Shown here piece after piece: positions 1 through 9,394 of a stretch of 64,000 nucleotides of DNA. This DNA comes from Salipiger mangrovisoli (lineage in GTDB: Bacteria > Pseudomonadota > Alphaproteobacteria > Rhodobacterales > Rhodobacteraceae): assembly GCF_015223355.1 (NCBI RefSeq), contig NZ_JADFFK010000025.1, positions 17,824-81,823 of the forward strand. The letters run 5' to 3'. The first letter of the stretch is position 1; the number at the start of each line of letters is the position of its first letter. The notes beneath the pieces are model-generated. The model did no database searches. It saw only the letters and a program-made list of their open reading frames with translations, and had not been told where the DNA came from. The position numbers and the translations under genes are program-made.

Positions 1-1032
1 GGCGGGCTCGTTCCTGACCACCGAGCCGGTTTCGAACCGGACATCCCGCGCTTTGGATATCCGGTCCATGCGCGATGTCACCTCGGTCTGGAGCTCCGCG
101 AGCAATGCGCGGGAGCCGGAGCGGATGTCGAGCGAGAACGAGACCCGCTCCGGGATACGCGCGATCGCATGCTGGTCCGGGTCGGTGCCCACCACGCCAG
201 AGGTCATCACCAGGTCATCGCCGCGCGCGAGCCGCGCCAGACAGTAGCCCTCGAGTCCGCTGATGAACTCGGCGTAGGCGAGCACAGGATCATGCCGGTC
301 CTTTTGCGGCACCGTACCGGAATGCCCGGCCTGGCCGATGCACTGCACCTGGCGGAACCGGAAATTGCCGCGGATGGCGGAAACCACGGCCGCGGGCAGA
401 TCGTTGTTCACCAGCTGCGGACCCTGTTCGATGTGCAACTCGACAAAGGAAAGCACCTTGGCCATGTCGCCAAGCGGTGTCCCGGCCGCAACAGCGGCGG
501 CATCGACGTCCAGAGCGTCGAGATGGCTGCGCAGCGGGCGGCCGTCGCCTTTGTGCGGAGCGTCGAGGTCGGCATCGGTCAACTGCCCGGTGAGCATCTT
601 GGAGCCGAGGTAGCAGGTGCCGAACCAGGCACTTTCCTCGGCCCGCAGGGCGATGCATTTGAGCGGGCGGTCGAGCGTGCTTTCGCCGCGCTGCGCTGAG
701 AGCAGCACCAGAAGCCCGGCGATGACACCGGCCAGCCCGTCGTAGTTGCCCCCCCGCGGAACCGAGTCCACATGGCTGCCGGTCAGATCCCATGCCTCGG
801 CGTCGGCATGTTCGGGCAGGCAAAACAGCAGGTTGCGCCCTGCATCTTCCTCGACGACCAGGCCCTGGGCACGCGCTTCCCGCGCGAGGTGATCCAGCAC
901 CTGGCTCTCGATCTCGGAAAACGCCGGGCGCGAGACGCCCGCACCATCGGGCGCAAGGGCACGGATCTCGTCGAAGAGGCGGGCGGCGAACATGCCGAGC
1001 GGTTCGGTGGTCGGAGCGACTGGACCGGTCAT
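1..1032 (-). CDS. M20-family Zn-dependent amidohydrolase (hydantoinase/carbamoylase type), 3' truncated by window edge
   Basis: The reading frame opens with MTGPVAPTTEPLGMFAARLF and runs off the left edge, so about 344 residues are visible. The metal-binding signature of allantoate amidohydrolase/N-carbamoyl-amino-acid hydrolases is present in order: GSHVDSVPRGGNYDG (His and bridging Asp), RAEESAWFG (general base Glu pair) and ELHIEQGP (His ligand). Family members use two divalent metals in the cytoplasm to hydrolyse N-carbamoyl or ureido groups. The substrate cannot be read from sequence. It is the last visible gene of a minus-strand run that starts with an alpha/beta hydrolase at 5045 and includes a complete TRAP transporter, so it probably degrades the imported acid or a derivative of it. 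The annotation as a Zn hydrolase of the M20 family is secure; the exact reaction is not. Confidence 0.88.
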   Translation of the reverse strand, partial: MTGPVAPTTEPLGMFAARLFDEIRALAPDGAGVSRPAFSEIESQVLDHLAREARAQGLVVEEDAGRNLLFCLPEHADAEAWDLTGSHVDSVPRGGNYDGLAGVIAGLLVLLSAQRGESTLDRPLKCIALRAEESAWFGTCYLGSKMLTGQLTDADLDAPHKGDGRPLRSHLDALDVDAAAVAAGTPLGDMAKVLSFVELHIEQGPQLVNNDLPAAVVSAIRGNFRFRQVQCIGQAGHSGTVPQKDRHDPVLAYAEFISGLEGYCLARLARGDDLVMTSGVVGTDPDQHAIARIPERVSFSLDIRSGSRALLAELQTEVTSRMDRISKARDVRFETGSVVRNEPA

Positions 1033-1114
1033 GGTGTACCTCGCAGGAAGCAAGCAAAGGGGTAGGGCGACCGGCCGCCGGGCCGGTTGCTGCGCGGTTT
1101 TCGAGCGCTTGGGA

Positions 1115-2425
1115 TCAACCGTAGAGAAGATCCGGCAGCCAGGTCGCGAGGACCGGCGCGGCGATGAGCAGGCCGACGAGGGCGAGCATGCACAGCACGA
1201 AAGGCAGGGCGCCGAGCACCACGTCGCGCACGTCCGATCCGGGTCTGCGGATACCCTGCACGACAAAGAGGTTCATGCCGACCGGGGGTGTCACCAGCGA
1301 GAGCTCGCACATGATGACCACGAAGATCCCGAACCACACCGGATCGATGCCCTGCTGCAGCACGATCGGCGTCACGATCGGCAAGGTCGTGATAAGCATC
1401 GAGAGCGTCTCCATGAAGCAGCCCAGCACCAGATAGAGGCCGATGAGCAGAACCAAGGTCATCAGCGGGCCTGTGCTGACCGTGTCGACCCAGTGCGCGA
1501 CCGCCTGCGGGATGCCGATGAGACCGAGCACGAAGTTCACGAAGAAGGCGGCTACGATGAGCAGGGTCACCATGCCGGTGACCTTGATCGTCGAGCGGAA
1601 GGCCTCGGCGAGCATTGCCGGGGTGAGGCGACCTCGCAGAGCCGCGAGCGCGGTGGCGGCGACCGTGCCGAGTGCGGCGGCCTCGGTGGCGGTGGCAAAA
1701 CCCGAGTAGAGACTGCCCATGACGACCAGGAATATGAACAGGATCGGCAGGAGATCGACCAGCAGAGCGAGCCTTACGCGCATCGGGGCAGGCGCCAGCG
1801 GGCGACCGGCCGACCGGCGGTCAAAGCGGGTCCAGATCACGATGACGGTGGCGAAGAGCAGCGTCATCAGCACGCCGGGAATGATGCCCGCTGCGAACAG
1901 CCGTCCCACCGAGGTGCTGGTGACCGCACCGTAGATCATCAGGTTGATGCTGGGCGGGATCAGGATGCCGAGGGTACCGCCGGCGGCGATGGACCCGAGA
2001 GCGAGCCGCTCGTTGTAGCCACGTTCGATCATGTTCGGCATGGCGACGCTGCCGATGGTGGCGGCGGTCGCGACGCTCGAACCGGAGGTGGCGGCGAAGA
2101 TTGCGCTGGCGAAGATGTTGCTGTGCAGCAGGCCGCCGGGAATGCCCTGGACCCAGGCCGAGAGCGCCGTATAGAGCCGGTCGGTGACGCCCGAGCGCAG
2201 CAGTAGCTCGCCCATCAGGACGAACATCGGCAAGGCGACGAGCAGGTAGTCGTTGGAGGTGGCCCAGGCAAGGCCGCCGATGTTCATCACCACGGCGGGA
2301 CCGAAGGTCAGCAGCGCACCGGCCACGCCGATCATCGCCATCACCGCCGCGACGTGCAGGCCGAGCAATGAAAGGCCGACCAGCAGGGCGATGTAGAGTG
2401 CTGCGAGCGTCGTCGTGTCCATCAT
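1115..2425 (-). CDS. dctM: TRAP transporter large permease (DctM family)
   Basis: This 436-residue protein is almost entirely hydrophobic, with about 12 membrane segments. It has the length and character of DctM/TRAP-M large subunits, including a family-typical start (MMDTTTLAALYIALLVGLSL) and conserved GSSVATAATIGSVAMP and PPSINLMIYG segments. DctM forms the ion-coupled translocation channel for organic acids delivered by the periplasmic receptor. It starts one base after the stop of the small permease at 2427, so the two are co-translated. The transported solute is not predictable, though TRAP systems usually carry carboxylates. The neighbouring hydrolases suggest an amide- or ester-containing acid. 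Confidence 0.95.
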   Translation of the reverse strand: MMDTTTLAALYIALLVGLSLLGLHVAAVMAMIGVAGALLTFGPAVVMNIGGLAWATSNDYLLVALPMFVLMGELLLRSGVTDRLYTALSAWVQGIPGGLLHSNIFASAIFAATSGSSVATAATIGSVAMPNMIERGYNERLALGSIAAGGTLGILIPPSINLMIYGAVTSTSVGRLFAAGIIPGVLMTLLFATVIVIWTRFDRRSAGRPLAPAPMRVRLALLVDLLPILFIFLVVMGSLYSGFATATEAAALGTVAATALAALRGRLTPAMLAEAFRSTIKVTGMVTLLIVAAFFVNFVLGLIGIPQAVAHWVDTVSTGPLMTLVLLIGLYLVLGCFMETLSMLITTLPIVTPIVLQQGIDPVWFGIFVVIMCELSLVTPPVGMNLFVVQGIRRPGSDVRDVVLGALPFVLCMLALVGLLIAAPVLATWLPDLLYG

Positions 2426-2426
2426 G

Positions 2427-3002
2427 TCAGTGTCCTTCCGGCGCCTGGCGCCGCTTGAGCGATGCGAGCTCGGCGTCGGTCTCGGCTGCTATGTCGTCGA
2501 TGTCGAGGTCACGGGCGGCGGCTTCGACGCCGCCCTCTCCGAAGAGTTTCGCAAGCGCCCGGATCAGCGTGACCGCGATCACCAGCGTGAAGGTGGCCAA
2601 TGCGATCAGCCAGATGCCCTGCGGGTAGATCAGCGGCGTGCCGAGCGGTGTCGGCGAGACCGCTCCAAGCTCGTAGGACCGCAGCCATTCCGCGCCGCCG
2701 CGCCAGGTCAGCAGTGCGGCGAAGGCGAGCAGCGTCAGGTGGGACGCGACGTTGAGCACCAGCCGCAGCCCGTGGGGGAAACGTGCGACGATCAGGTTGA
2801 TCCGGATATGCGCGTTGGCCACATAGGCCGCGACAAAGCCGACGGCGCCGCCAATGGCGTAGACGTAGCCCCCGATTTCATCGACCCCGGCAAGCGAGTG
2901 ATTGAAGAGCTTTCGGCTCAGAACCTCGTAGGCCGTGAGAAAGGCGAGGCCAAGAAAACCGGCCCCCGCAAGGATCGTCACGATATCCAAAACTTTGCGC
3001 AT
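2427..3002 (-). CDS. dctQ: TRAP transporter small permease (DctQ family)
   Basis: The chosen start gives 191 residues beginning MRKVLDIVTILAGAGFLGLA. A GGAG ribosome site lies just upstream, and the extra 75 residues of the longer open frame look non-coding. Four hydrophobic segments and the family-typical AYVANAHIRINLI stretch (membrane protein with an N/H-x-R region) identify DctQ/TRAP-S. This subunit pairs with DctM to form the membrane complex. It lies between dctP and dctM in the usual P-Q-M order on the minus strand. The C-terminal tail is charged and cytoplasmic. The reading frame is intact and there is nothing unusual apart from the misleading long upstream extension. Confidence 0.93.
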   Translation of the reverse strand: MRKVLDIVTILAGAGFLGLAFLTAYEVLSRKLFNHSLAGVDEIGGYVYAIGGAVGFVAAYVANAHIRINLIVARFPHGLRLVLNVASHLTLLAFAALLTWRGGAEWLRSYELGAVSPTPLGTPLIYPQGIWLIALATFTLVIAVTLIRALAKLFGEGGVEAAARDLDIDDIAAETDAELASLKRRQAPEGH

Positions 3003-3153
3003 CTGCCGCTCCGTCGCGCCTTCGTTGATCTGCCGACCAGCGTGACGCCTCGGCGCAACCTGAATGTCGGTAGGAAAAGGAGCCACCGGGCCGAAAGGGA
3101 AAAGACCGGCGGCAGTGAAGGTCAGCCCTTGGTACAGGCTGACCCAAGGGAGG

Positions 3154-4206
3154 TCATTCGATCGTGTAGCCGGTCGCGGCACCGACGGTTTCGTTCCAAA
3201 TCGATGTGCATTCGCCGAATGCGGCATCGCAATCCTCGGCCCAGCCCGGCAGAACCGCCGCGTTCACCGCTTCGTTCAGCTTTTCTTCGTCTTCCGGGCC
3301 GTATTCGACAAGTTTCATGTCCGCCGCCTCGCCGAAGGTGCATTCGCCCTCGCCAGTGTTGCAGGCGATCCCCTGAGCGGTGGCGTCCTCGGCAACCGAC
3401 CACATCTTGTCTTCCATCTTGGCAAACTCGGCGGCAAGCGCTGCGCGATCATCCTCGGGCAGCTCGTCCCAGAAGTCGCCGTTCGCAACGTGAAGCTGGT
3501 TGGCCCAGGTCAGAGGAAGCGTGAAGAGCGTGTCGGTCACCTCGTGCCATTTCGCTTCGTAGCCCGACAGCGACGCGGCGATGGCACAATCGACGACGCC
3601 GCGCTGAAGGCTCGGGTAGACCTCCGAGAACGGCAGGGTGACACCGCTGGCACCGAAGTAGGTCACGAGGTCATTGAGCGCCGGCGAGAAGACCCGGACC
3701 TTCTTGCCTTCGAGGTCGGACAGGCTGTTCAGCTCTCCTCGGCAGAAGAGCATCGAGGCCGGATAGGGCCAGATGGTCAGCAGTTCACCGCCGAATTTCT
3801 CGCGCACCCGTTCTGCGAGCGGCGCGCGGTAGGCGTCGATCGCCGCGCGATTTGTGGCGAGCTCGGGCATGATGCCGGGCAGGTCGAGGCCCATCACGAA
3901 AGGATCGTCGCCCGAGACGTAACCCGGCGAGATTTCCATGATCTGGAAGACACCCGATTGCAGCTGGCGGAAGCCGTCGTACCCCTTGAGGCCGAGCTCG
4001 TCGATCGAGCGGAACCGCACCGAAACCGTGCCATCGGTCGCCTCTTCGAGCCCCTCGAAGAACGGCTTTTCGATTTCGGCGTTCTGGTACTGGTTGGAAA
4101 ACCCGCCGAGCACGTTGGCGGTGGTCTGCGCCGAGGCGGCAGCCGGCACCAGCAGGGTGCTGAGAACGGTGGCGCCGAGCGCGAGCTTGAAACGCGAGAG
4201 CGTCAT
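3154..4206 (-). CDS. dctP: TRAP transporter periplasmic solute receptor (DctP family)
   Basis: The 350-residue product starts MTLSRFKLALGATVLSTLLV and has a clear Sec signal peptide ending in an AAASAQ cleavage region. The start is supported by an AAAGGA ribosome site. Mature-domain features include the KVRVFSPALNDLVTYF and QRGVVDCAIAASLSGYEAKW stretches, typical of DctP-type receptors, in which a conserved Arg binds the solute carboxylate. It captures the substrate in the periplasm and hands it to DctQM encoded immediately downstream. The longer upstream in-frame extension overlaps the next gene and was rejected. Confidence 0.94.
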   Translation of the reverse strand: MTLSRFKLALGATVLSTLLVPAAASAQTTANVLGGFSNQYQNAEIEKPFFEGLEEATDGTVSVRFRSIDELGLKGYDGFRQLQSGVFQIMEISPGYVSGDDPFVMGLDLPGIMPELATNRAAIDAYRAPLAERVREKFGGELLTIWPYPASMLFCRGELNSLSDLEGKKVRVFSPALNDLVTYFGASGVTLPFSEVYPSLQRGVVDCAIAASLSGYEAKWHEVTDTLFTLPLTWANQLHVANGDFWDELPEDDRAALAAEFAKMEDKMWSVAEDATAQGIACNTGEGECTFGEAADMKLVEYGPEDEEKLNEAVNAAVLPGWAEDCDAAFGECTSIWNETVGAATGYTIE

Positions 4207-4232
4207 GGTGGTGATCCTTTCTGTTGGAGACC

Positions 4233-5045
4233 TTACTGGGCCGCTTTTGTTGTTCCGCCTCTCACATCGTCGAGGAACGCATGGAAGACGGTGTCGAACT
4301 CGAGTTTGGATTCGAGCATGGGGGAGTGGCCGCAGTCCTTGAAGACATGCAGCCGGGCGTCGGGAATACCGGCCATCAGAAGCTCGGCGTGTTCCATCGG
4401 GCGCCCAGAGTCCTCGGTCGGATGCAGCACCAGCGTCGGAGCCGCGACCTTCGGAAGATCGTCCACTAGATCGGTGTCGAGCAGGCTCGCCTGGATGTCG
4501 ATCACTGCCTGCATGGGCGCCTGCATGGCACGCGACACATAGGCGTCGAAGAACCCCTCGGGCGGCTCCTTGTAGAACCATTTCGCGCTGATCTCGCGCA
4601 TCAGCTCTTCGGTGATGCCGTTGGCCTTGCGCATGGTGGCAAGCAGGTCACGACCGGTGTTGTGATTCTTCATCGTCGGGCCGCTGCCGACCGTGACGAG
4701 ACCACCGATCACCTCGGGGAAGTTGATCGCCGCCTGCTGACAGACGACGCCGCCCATGGAATGGCCGACGATGACCGGGCGCTCGAGCCCGAGGGCCTGG
4801 GCGAAATGTGCGACCCGTGCCGCAAGGCTTTCAATCGTGTAGCCATCCGGCGGCGCATCGGAGCGCAGGAAGTTATTGATCGCGTAACCGCAAAAGCCGT
4901 TCGGAAGGCTCTCCATTGTCAGGTGCCACAGCTCCGAGGAGCTGCCGAACCCGCCATGCACGAAGATGACCGGGTAGCCGTCCTGTTCGGTCCGATCGTA
5001 AACGACCTTGGCCCCGTCGACGGTGGTGGAAAGATGCGTCAGCAT
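4233..5045 (-). CDS. alpha/beta-fold hydrolase
   Basis: This 270-residue cytoplasmic protein has the alpha/beta hydrolase plan: an oxyanion-hole HGGFGSSSELW motif near residue 30, the nucleophile elbow GHSMGG near residue 95, an acid-bearing HPTEDSGRP loop and a terminal catalytic His in DCGHSPM. The family covers esterases, lactonases and C-C hydrolases, and the substrate is not readable. It is the first gene of the minus-strand TRAP cluster, 26 bases upstream of dctP, and diverges from a regulator gene. This arrangement suggests it processes the transported compound. Confidence 0.9.
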   Translation of the reverse strand: MLTHLSTTVDGAKVVYDRTEQDGYPVIFVHGGFGSSSELWHLTMESLPNGFCGYAINNFLRSDAPPDGYTIESLAARVAHFAQALGLERPVIVGHSMGGVVCQQAAINFPEVIGGLVTVGSGPTMKNHNTGRDLLATMRKANGITEELMREISAKWFYKEPPEGFFDAYVSRAMQAPMQAVIDIQASLLDTDLVDDLPKVAAPTLVLHPTEDSGRPMEHAELLMAGIPDARLHVFKDCGHSPMLESKLEFDTVFHAFLDDVRGGTTKAAQ

Positions 5046-5131
5046 GGTTGTCCCTCATTTTCTTGCCACCATCGCCCAAGAAAGGGGTGTCAGAAAAGTT
5101 TCAAGATGTGATAAATATGAAAAATTAGGTT
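5046..5131. promoter_or_regulatory. divergent promoter region between hydrolase/TRAP cluster and XRE regulator
   Basis: This short AT-rich gap between divergent genes stands out from the GC-rich surroundings and must hold both promoters. It contains TTTCA (in GTTTCAAGATG) and TGAAA (in AATATGAAAAAT) facing each other about 13 bases apart, which could form a regulator site. No consensus promoter was asserted. Confidence 0.4.
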
Positions 5132-6067
5132 ATGCATTCTCATGGGATGAGACAAATGGCGAAGACGGGACCAGCCTTCCCCGACATCGGCGACCGCCTG
5201 CGGACGTATCGCATCGCTTCCGGTCGCAGCGTGGACGATCTCGCCGCCCGTCTCGGGGTAAGCCGTGCGGCCGTCTATCGCTACGAGAAGGGCGATGTGG
5301 TCAAAATCGAGACGGTGCAGAAGCTCGCCAACCTGCTGCATGTGCCGATGACAGCGCTGCTGGGGATCGACATCGAATTCGTATCGGATGGAATCGTGTT
5401 CTTCGAGCGCGTCCGGCAGATCGAGGCCCGGGCGCTGTCTGCGGTGATCGTCTTCGGACCCATCGCCTATATGCTCACATCTGACGAGTACGATGTTGTC
5501 CTGCGAGAAGCGCTCTCCGAAACCTTTCCGGACATCTCGACGGGAGTTGAGTTGCGACTGGACCAGCTTCTCACCTCGTTGCGTGGTCGCAAGGAGACGT
5601 TTCGCGCGCGGCGCATGGGGCTCGTATCAATTTCCTCGGTGCCCGAGATCGAGCGGTTCCTTGCCACCGGCCTCGTCGCGCGGTCCAATGTTTCGGCGCA
5701 CGTCACCAAGGCGCGCCGCGGCCATGCGGTGCGGGAAGTCAGGCATATCGCGCGGATGCTGCGCACTCCGGAGATGGGGGTGCAGATCGGCGTGCTGACC
5801 GAGGGCCTGCCGGTGTCCGGCTTTCAGATCATCCGCGAGATGGACCGCAGCCGCGTCGTCAACAGCCCGTTCCGTGTCGTCGACATTCCCAACGTCCGCT
5901 ACGGTGTCGCGTCGATCATCGACATGGAACACGTTGTGCAAATGCATGAGGATATCGCGAACCGGCTCTGGACCTCGGCCCTCACCGGGGAACCGGCGGC
6001 GCGGCTGCTCGAAGATCTCGCCAACCGCGCCGAGGCCGAAATTGACTCCAGCTACGCCTCCGGTTGA
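5132..6067 (+). CDS. XRE-family transcriptional regulator
   Basis: The product (up to 311 residues) has an N-terminal helix-turn-helix of the Cro/CI type: IGDRLRTYRIASGRSVDDLA followed by ARLGVSRAAVYRYEKGDVV. A long C-terminal region without a recognised domain probably senses a ligand or mediates oligomerisation. Three in-frame starts are possible (5132, 5147, 5156); the last has a GGGATGAG stretch just upstream. It diverges from the hydrolase/TRAP/amidohydrolase cluster across an 86-base AT-rich gap, the usual place for a dedicated regulator. Control of that cluster is therefore an inference from position. Confidence 0.85.
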   Translation: MHSHGMRQMAKTGPAFPDIGDRLRTYRIASGRSVDDLAARLGVSRAAVYRYEKGDVVKIETVQKLANLLHVPMTALLGIDIEFVSDGIVFFERVRQIEARALSAVIVFGPIAYMLTSDEYDVVLREALSETFPDISTGVELRLDQLLTSLRGRKETFRARRMGLVSISSVPEIERFLATGLVARSNVSAHVTKARRGHAVREVRHIARMLRTPEMGVQIGVLTEGLPVSGFQIIREMDRSRVVNSPFRVVDIPNVRYGVASIIDMEHVVQMHEDIANRLWTSALTGEPAARLLEDLANRAEAEIDSSYASG

Positions 6068-6717
6068 GTGGGAAACCGCGCTGCGCGGTGCCATTTTCCC
6101 CATCCGTTGAGCAGTGGCTAAAGCAGTGCGCTGACCGTGACCTCGACGCGCGGGTGAACCAATAAATCGCTTCGCGTATAAACGGCAGAATTTCCGGCTG
6201 CCCATGAGCGGCATGTCAGGAAATGGGGGTTCTTCGTGGAGCAAGGGCCCCCAAACCACGGCACAGAGCTGTCGGCATCGGCGCAATGGCCAGCATATGC
6301 GGGTGCCGAAGATAAGATGCGCCGACGCGCAGACGACCTGCGCGCTCGGACAGGGGTAGATCGACAGTGCAACGGATATTCCAGAGAACATGGCCAAGGG
6401 TGACCGACCTGCGTGTCACCGTAGCGGACCTGGGCGACATTGCGGCGCTGAAGCAGCGGATGGAAATGCAGTACAGTCATAGGGTGGCCGACCATCGGTC
6501 TCACTCCTCGCACTGATCTGCCTCGGGAGACGGCTACGGGTCTGTTCGTCGCCTGCACCTTCGACCAGCAGAAACCGGTCTTCGGCTCCTTCTGGCTCCA
6601 CAGTTTCCTCCCCGTCGGCCCCAGCCCATTCGGGCATGCATGGCGCGGGCTCCGGCCAAAGAGCGGTCGGGGCCCCGCGGGCCCCGACCAAGGTCTTTCA
6701 TGGAGCCACCGGAAGGC
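6068..6717. other. intergenic region, no convincing gene
   Basis: There is about 650 bases between the XRE regulator and the end of the PQQ dehydrogenase gene. Several short frames exist on both strands, but none has a family resemblance or a good ribosome site. The only clear structure is the hairpin at 6666-6688, annotated separately. Confidence 0.5.
6666..6688 (-). terminator. GC-rich hairpin downstream of PQQ dehydrogenase gene
   Basis: A perfect 10-bp stem (GTCGGGGCCC paired with GGGCCCCGAC) with a 3-base loop lies 30 bases beyond the dehydrogenase stop codon. There is no strong T-tract after it on the minus strand, so intrinsic termination is likely but not certain. Confidence 0.55.
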
Positions 6718-9042
6718 TCAGTCCGGCAGGGTGAAGGCCATCAGGTAGTCGCCGGTCACCGGAGACTGCGCGGAGCCGCCGACCGACAGAAGGACGTACT
6801 CCTTGCCGTTCTCGGGCGAGACATAGACCATCGGCGTCGCGCTGGCGCCGACCGGCAAGGGCATCTTGAGCAGTTCCTCGCCCGTCGCCGCATCATAGGC
6901 CCGCAGGAAGTAATCCTGTGTCCCCGCGAAGAACACCAGGCCGCCGGCGGTCACGGTGGTGCCCGCGTAGCTGGGCATGCCCATGGTCATCGGCAGGCCG
7001 AGCTTCATGCCGAGAGGGCCAAGTTCGCTGGCGGTGCCCGACGCGACCTGCCAGGCAATCTCGCGCGTGTCCATGTCGATCGCGGTGACCGTGCCCAGCG
7101 GCGGCTGGGTGCAGGGTACACCAAGCGCCGAGGCCCACATGCGAAGCTCGTGACCGTAGGGCGTCCCCTGCATCGGGGCCAGGCTGTGGCCATCCGGGGT
7201 CGCGTCCCGTGTCTTGGTGATCTCGGTGTATTCCTCGCGCGGGATCAGGCGGTGGGCATAGACCATCTGCATGTCGTTGACGAAGAGCAGGCGATTGACC
7301 GGGTCATAAGACGCGCTGCCCCAGTTGAACCCGCCCGAGGGCGCCGGATACTCAAGAGCCCAGTCGGTGCCCGGAGGGGTGAACTCGCCATCCCAGCGCT
7401 GCTGGCGGAAGGCGATCCGGCAAGTCAGCTGGTCGAACATGGTCATGCCCCAGGACTTGGCCTCGGTCAGCTCGCCAATGCTGAAGTTCGGCATCCCGAC
7501 TGAGTAGGGCTGGGTCGGGGCAGGGGTGATGTCCGGGGCGCCGCCGGTCGTCGCCACGGGGCGCTCCTCGATCTCGGTCAGCGTCGTGCCGTCGCGACGG
7601 TCGAAGGTGAAGATCTCGCCGCGCTTGGTCAGCAGCACGAGCGCCGGGACCATCTCGCCCGCGTCGTTCTTCATGTCGATCAGCGCGGGCTGCGAAGGCA
7701 AGTCGAGGTCCCACAGATCGTCATGAACCGTCTGGTAGTGCCAGACCGGACGCCCGGTTGCACCGTTCAGCGCGACGATGGCCGTGTTGTAGGGGCGCGA
7801 TTGCTCCGGCCGGTCCGCCAGCCAGTAGTCGGTGCCCGCGCTGCCCATCGGGGCATAGATCATGTCGAGCTCGGGGTCGTATGCGGCATGGGTCCACATG
7901 TTGGGAGTACCGAGCGTGTAGGTCGTCTCGTCACCGGTCGGTTCGGCAGTGGTCTCCGGGGCGCCCGGATCCCAGGCCCAGAGCAGTGCGCCCGAGCGGA
8001 CGTCGAAGGCCCGCACCGCGCCGGAAGGCTCGCCGATCGCCTGGTTGTCCGCGATCCAGCCGCCGACGATGATCTTGTCGTTCGCAACGAGCGGAGCGGA
8101 GGTCTGGAAGTAGTATTGCGGCCCCGTTTCGACCATGCGGTCCCGCAAGTCGACTTCGCCGTTGGTGCCGAAGTCCTCGCAGAGCGCGCCCGTCGCTGCA
8201 TCCAGTTCGAACAGGCGGGCGTCGATCGTATTGCCGATGATCCGCTCGTGGCAGGGGGCATCCTCGGGCGTGTCGGCGTCGAGATGGTAGCCCAGGCCAC
8301 GGCAGCGCAGGAACCCGACGGCGTCCGCCTTCGGATCATAGGTCCACTTGCCCTCGCCGGTCGTGGCATCGATCGCGTGGATGACGTTCTCGGGGGTGCA
8401 GGAGTACAGCGTATTGTCGATCTGCAGCGGTGTGTTCTGATCGACCTTCCAGGGGTTGGTCTCGTCTCGCCCCGTTTCGTAGGTCCAGGCGAGCTCGAGC
8501 GAGCCCACGTTCTCGCGGTTGATCTGGGTGAAGGGCGAATAGCGGGTGCCCATCGTGTCACGGCTGTAGGCCGTCCAGTTGAGCGGCGCGTTGTCAGACT
8601 CTGCGACGACGAACTCTCCAGGGTCGTTCGGGCTCACGTAGGGGACGTTGATGAAGCCCCTGGCCAGGAAGCCGCCGAAGGCAAGGATGCCGACAACGCC
8701 GGCGGCCAGCAGCCCCTTGCCGACCTTGTCAAACCGCGAGGAGAAAAGAAGCGCGGCGGCGATCGCGAAGCCGAGCGGAGCAAGAAGGCGCGGGAACCAG
8801 CCCCAGTAGTCCGTGCCGACTTCCCAGAAGGACCAGATCAGGGTGACGAGCAGAAGGGCCAGCACGACGCCGGCACCGCGACGGTCCTGTCGCGCGATCA
8901 GATAGGCCGCGACCAGGTATCCCAATCCGGTGAGCGCATAGTACCAGGACCCGCCGGCACCGGCCAGCTTTGCGCCCAGGACCACCAGGTAAAGCGCTGC
9001 AACAGCAAGAATTGCTGCGAAGCACCATCGTAAGAACTTCAT
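6718..9042 (-). CDS. membrane-bound PQQ-dependent dehydrogenase (glucose/quinate/shikimate family)
   Basis: The start MKFLRWCFAAILAVAALYLV at 9042 has an AGGAAAGG ribosome site and gives 774 residues, close to the usual ~800 of the family. The first ~140 residues contain about five membrane helices that anchor the enzyme and contact ubiquinone. The remainder is a periplasmic eight-bladed propeller with family stretches such as QNTPLQIDNTLYSCTPENVI, HAIDATTGEGKWTYDPKAD, GGWIADNQAIGEPSGAVRAF and WHYQTVHDDLWDLDLPSQPA. It oxidises a sugar or cyclic polyol in the periplasm and feeds electrons to quinone. Whether the substrate is glucose, quinate or another compound cannot be decided. No PQQ biosynthesis gene is visible nearby. 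It diverges from a TetR regulator at 9395. Confidence 0.93.
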   Translation of the reverse strand: MKFLRWCFAAILAVAALYLVVLGAKLAGAGGSWYYALTGLGYLVAAYLIARQDRRGAGVVLALLLVTLIWSFWEVGTDYWGWFPRLLAPLGFAIAAALLFSSRFDKVGKGLLAAGVVGILAFGGFLARGFINVPYVSPNDPGEFVVAESDNAPLNWTAYSRDTMGTRYSPFTQINRENVGSLELAWTYETGRDETNPWKVDQNTPLQIDNTLYSCTPENVIHAIDATTGEGKWTYDPKADAVGFLRCRGLGYHLDADTPEDAPCHERIIGNTIDARLFELDAATGALCEDFGTNGEVDLRDRMVETGPQYYFQTSAPLVANDKIIVGGWIADNQAIGEPSGAVRAFDVRSGALLWAWDPGAPETTAEPTGDETTYTLGTPNMWTHAAYDPELDMIYAPMGSAGTDYWLADRPEQSRPYNTAIVALNGATGRPVWHYQTVHDDLWDLDLPSQPALIDMKNDAGEMVPALVLLTKRGEIFTFDRRDGTTLTEIEERPVATTGGAPDITPAPTQPYSVGMPNFSIGELTEAKSWGMTMFDQLTCRIAFRQQRWDGEFTPPGTDWALEYPAPSGGFNWGSASYDPVNRLLFVNDMQMVYAHRLIPREEYTEITKTRDATPDGHSLAPMQGTPYGHELRMWASALGVPCTQPPLGTVTAIDMDTREIAWQVASGTASELGPLGMKLGLPMTMGMPSYAGTTVTAGGLVFFAGTQDYFLRAYDAATGEELLKMPLPVGASATPMVYVSPENGKEYVLLSVGGSAQSPVTGDYLMAFTLPD

Positions 9043-9394
9043 TGGGTCGGCTACCTTTCCTGTACCAGGCAGATGACGCCGGACCTCCAAGCGGGCGCCG
9101 AATTTCGGGGGCTTGGAGCGCGGACCGTGGCCGGGACGGTCAATGCATGACACGGCGACCCGAAGGATCGGGGGCGCCCATCCGAGCCACTGGGCGGGCA
9201 CGCCTGCGAAGGGGCGCCCGTTCGCGGAGCGACATCTGCGTTCGTTGTGTCGGCGAGGATGTGGCGCCGAGAAACCTGGTCGCCTGCCCGCCATTGATGT
9301 GATTTTATCGAACAGTGCGGAATGCAATCTAACACTGTTAGTCATGCGTTATATTGACGCTACCGCCGCGTCAAGGGCCACCAGCGAGGATTGA
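9043..9394. promoter_or_regulatory. divergent promoter region of PQQ dehydrogenase and tetR genes
   Basis: This 350-base gap separates the divergent dehydrogenase and regulator genes. The distal part next to tetR turns AT-rich and carries the operator-like palindrome at 9329-9341. The rest has no convincing coding frame. Confidence 0.55.
9329..9341. promoter_or_regulatory. predicted TetR operator
   Basis: CTAACACTGTTAG is a perfect 6-bp inverted repeat with one central base. It matches the TAACA-n-TGTTA form often bound by TetR/AcrR regulators and lies 54 bases upstream of the tetR start, in the divergent gap. Binding by the adjacent regulator is inferred. Confidence 0.6.

Noticed and set aside
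992..2206. Long plus-strand frame opposite dctM
   Set aside because: Composition is rich in His, Arg, Asp and Gly, as expected for a frame antisense to a high-GC membrane protein. No motif and no ribosome site.
6118..6558. 146-codon minus-strand frame between XRE regulator and PQQ dehydrogenase
   Set aside because: No family resemblance, poor start context and an overlapping frame of similar size on the same strand.
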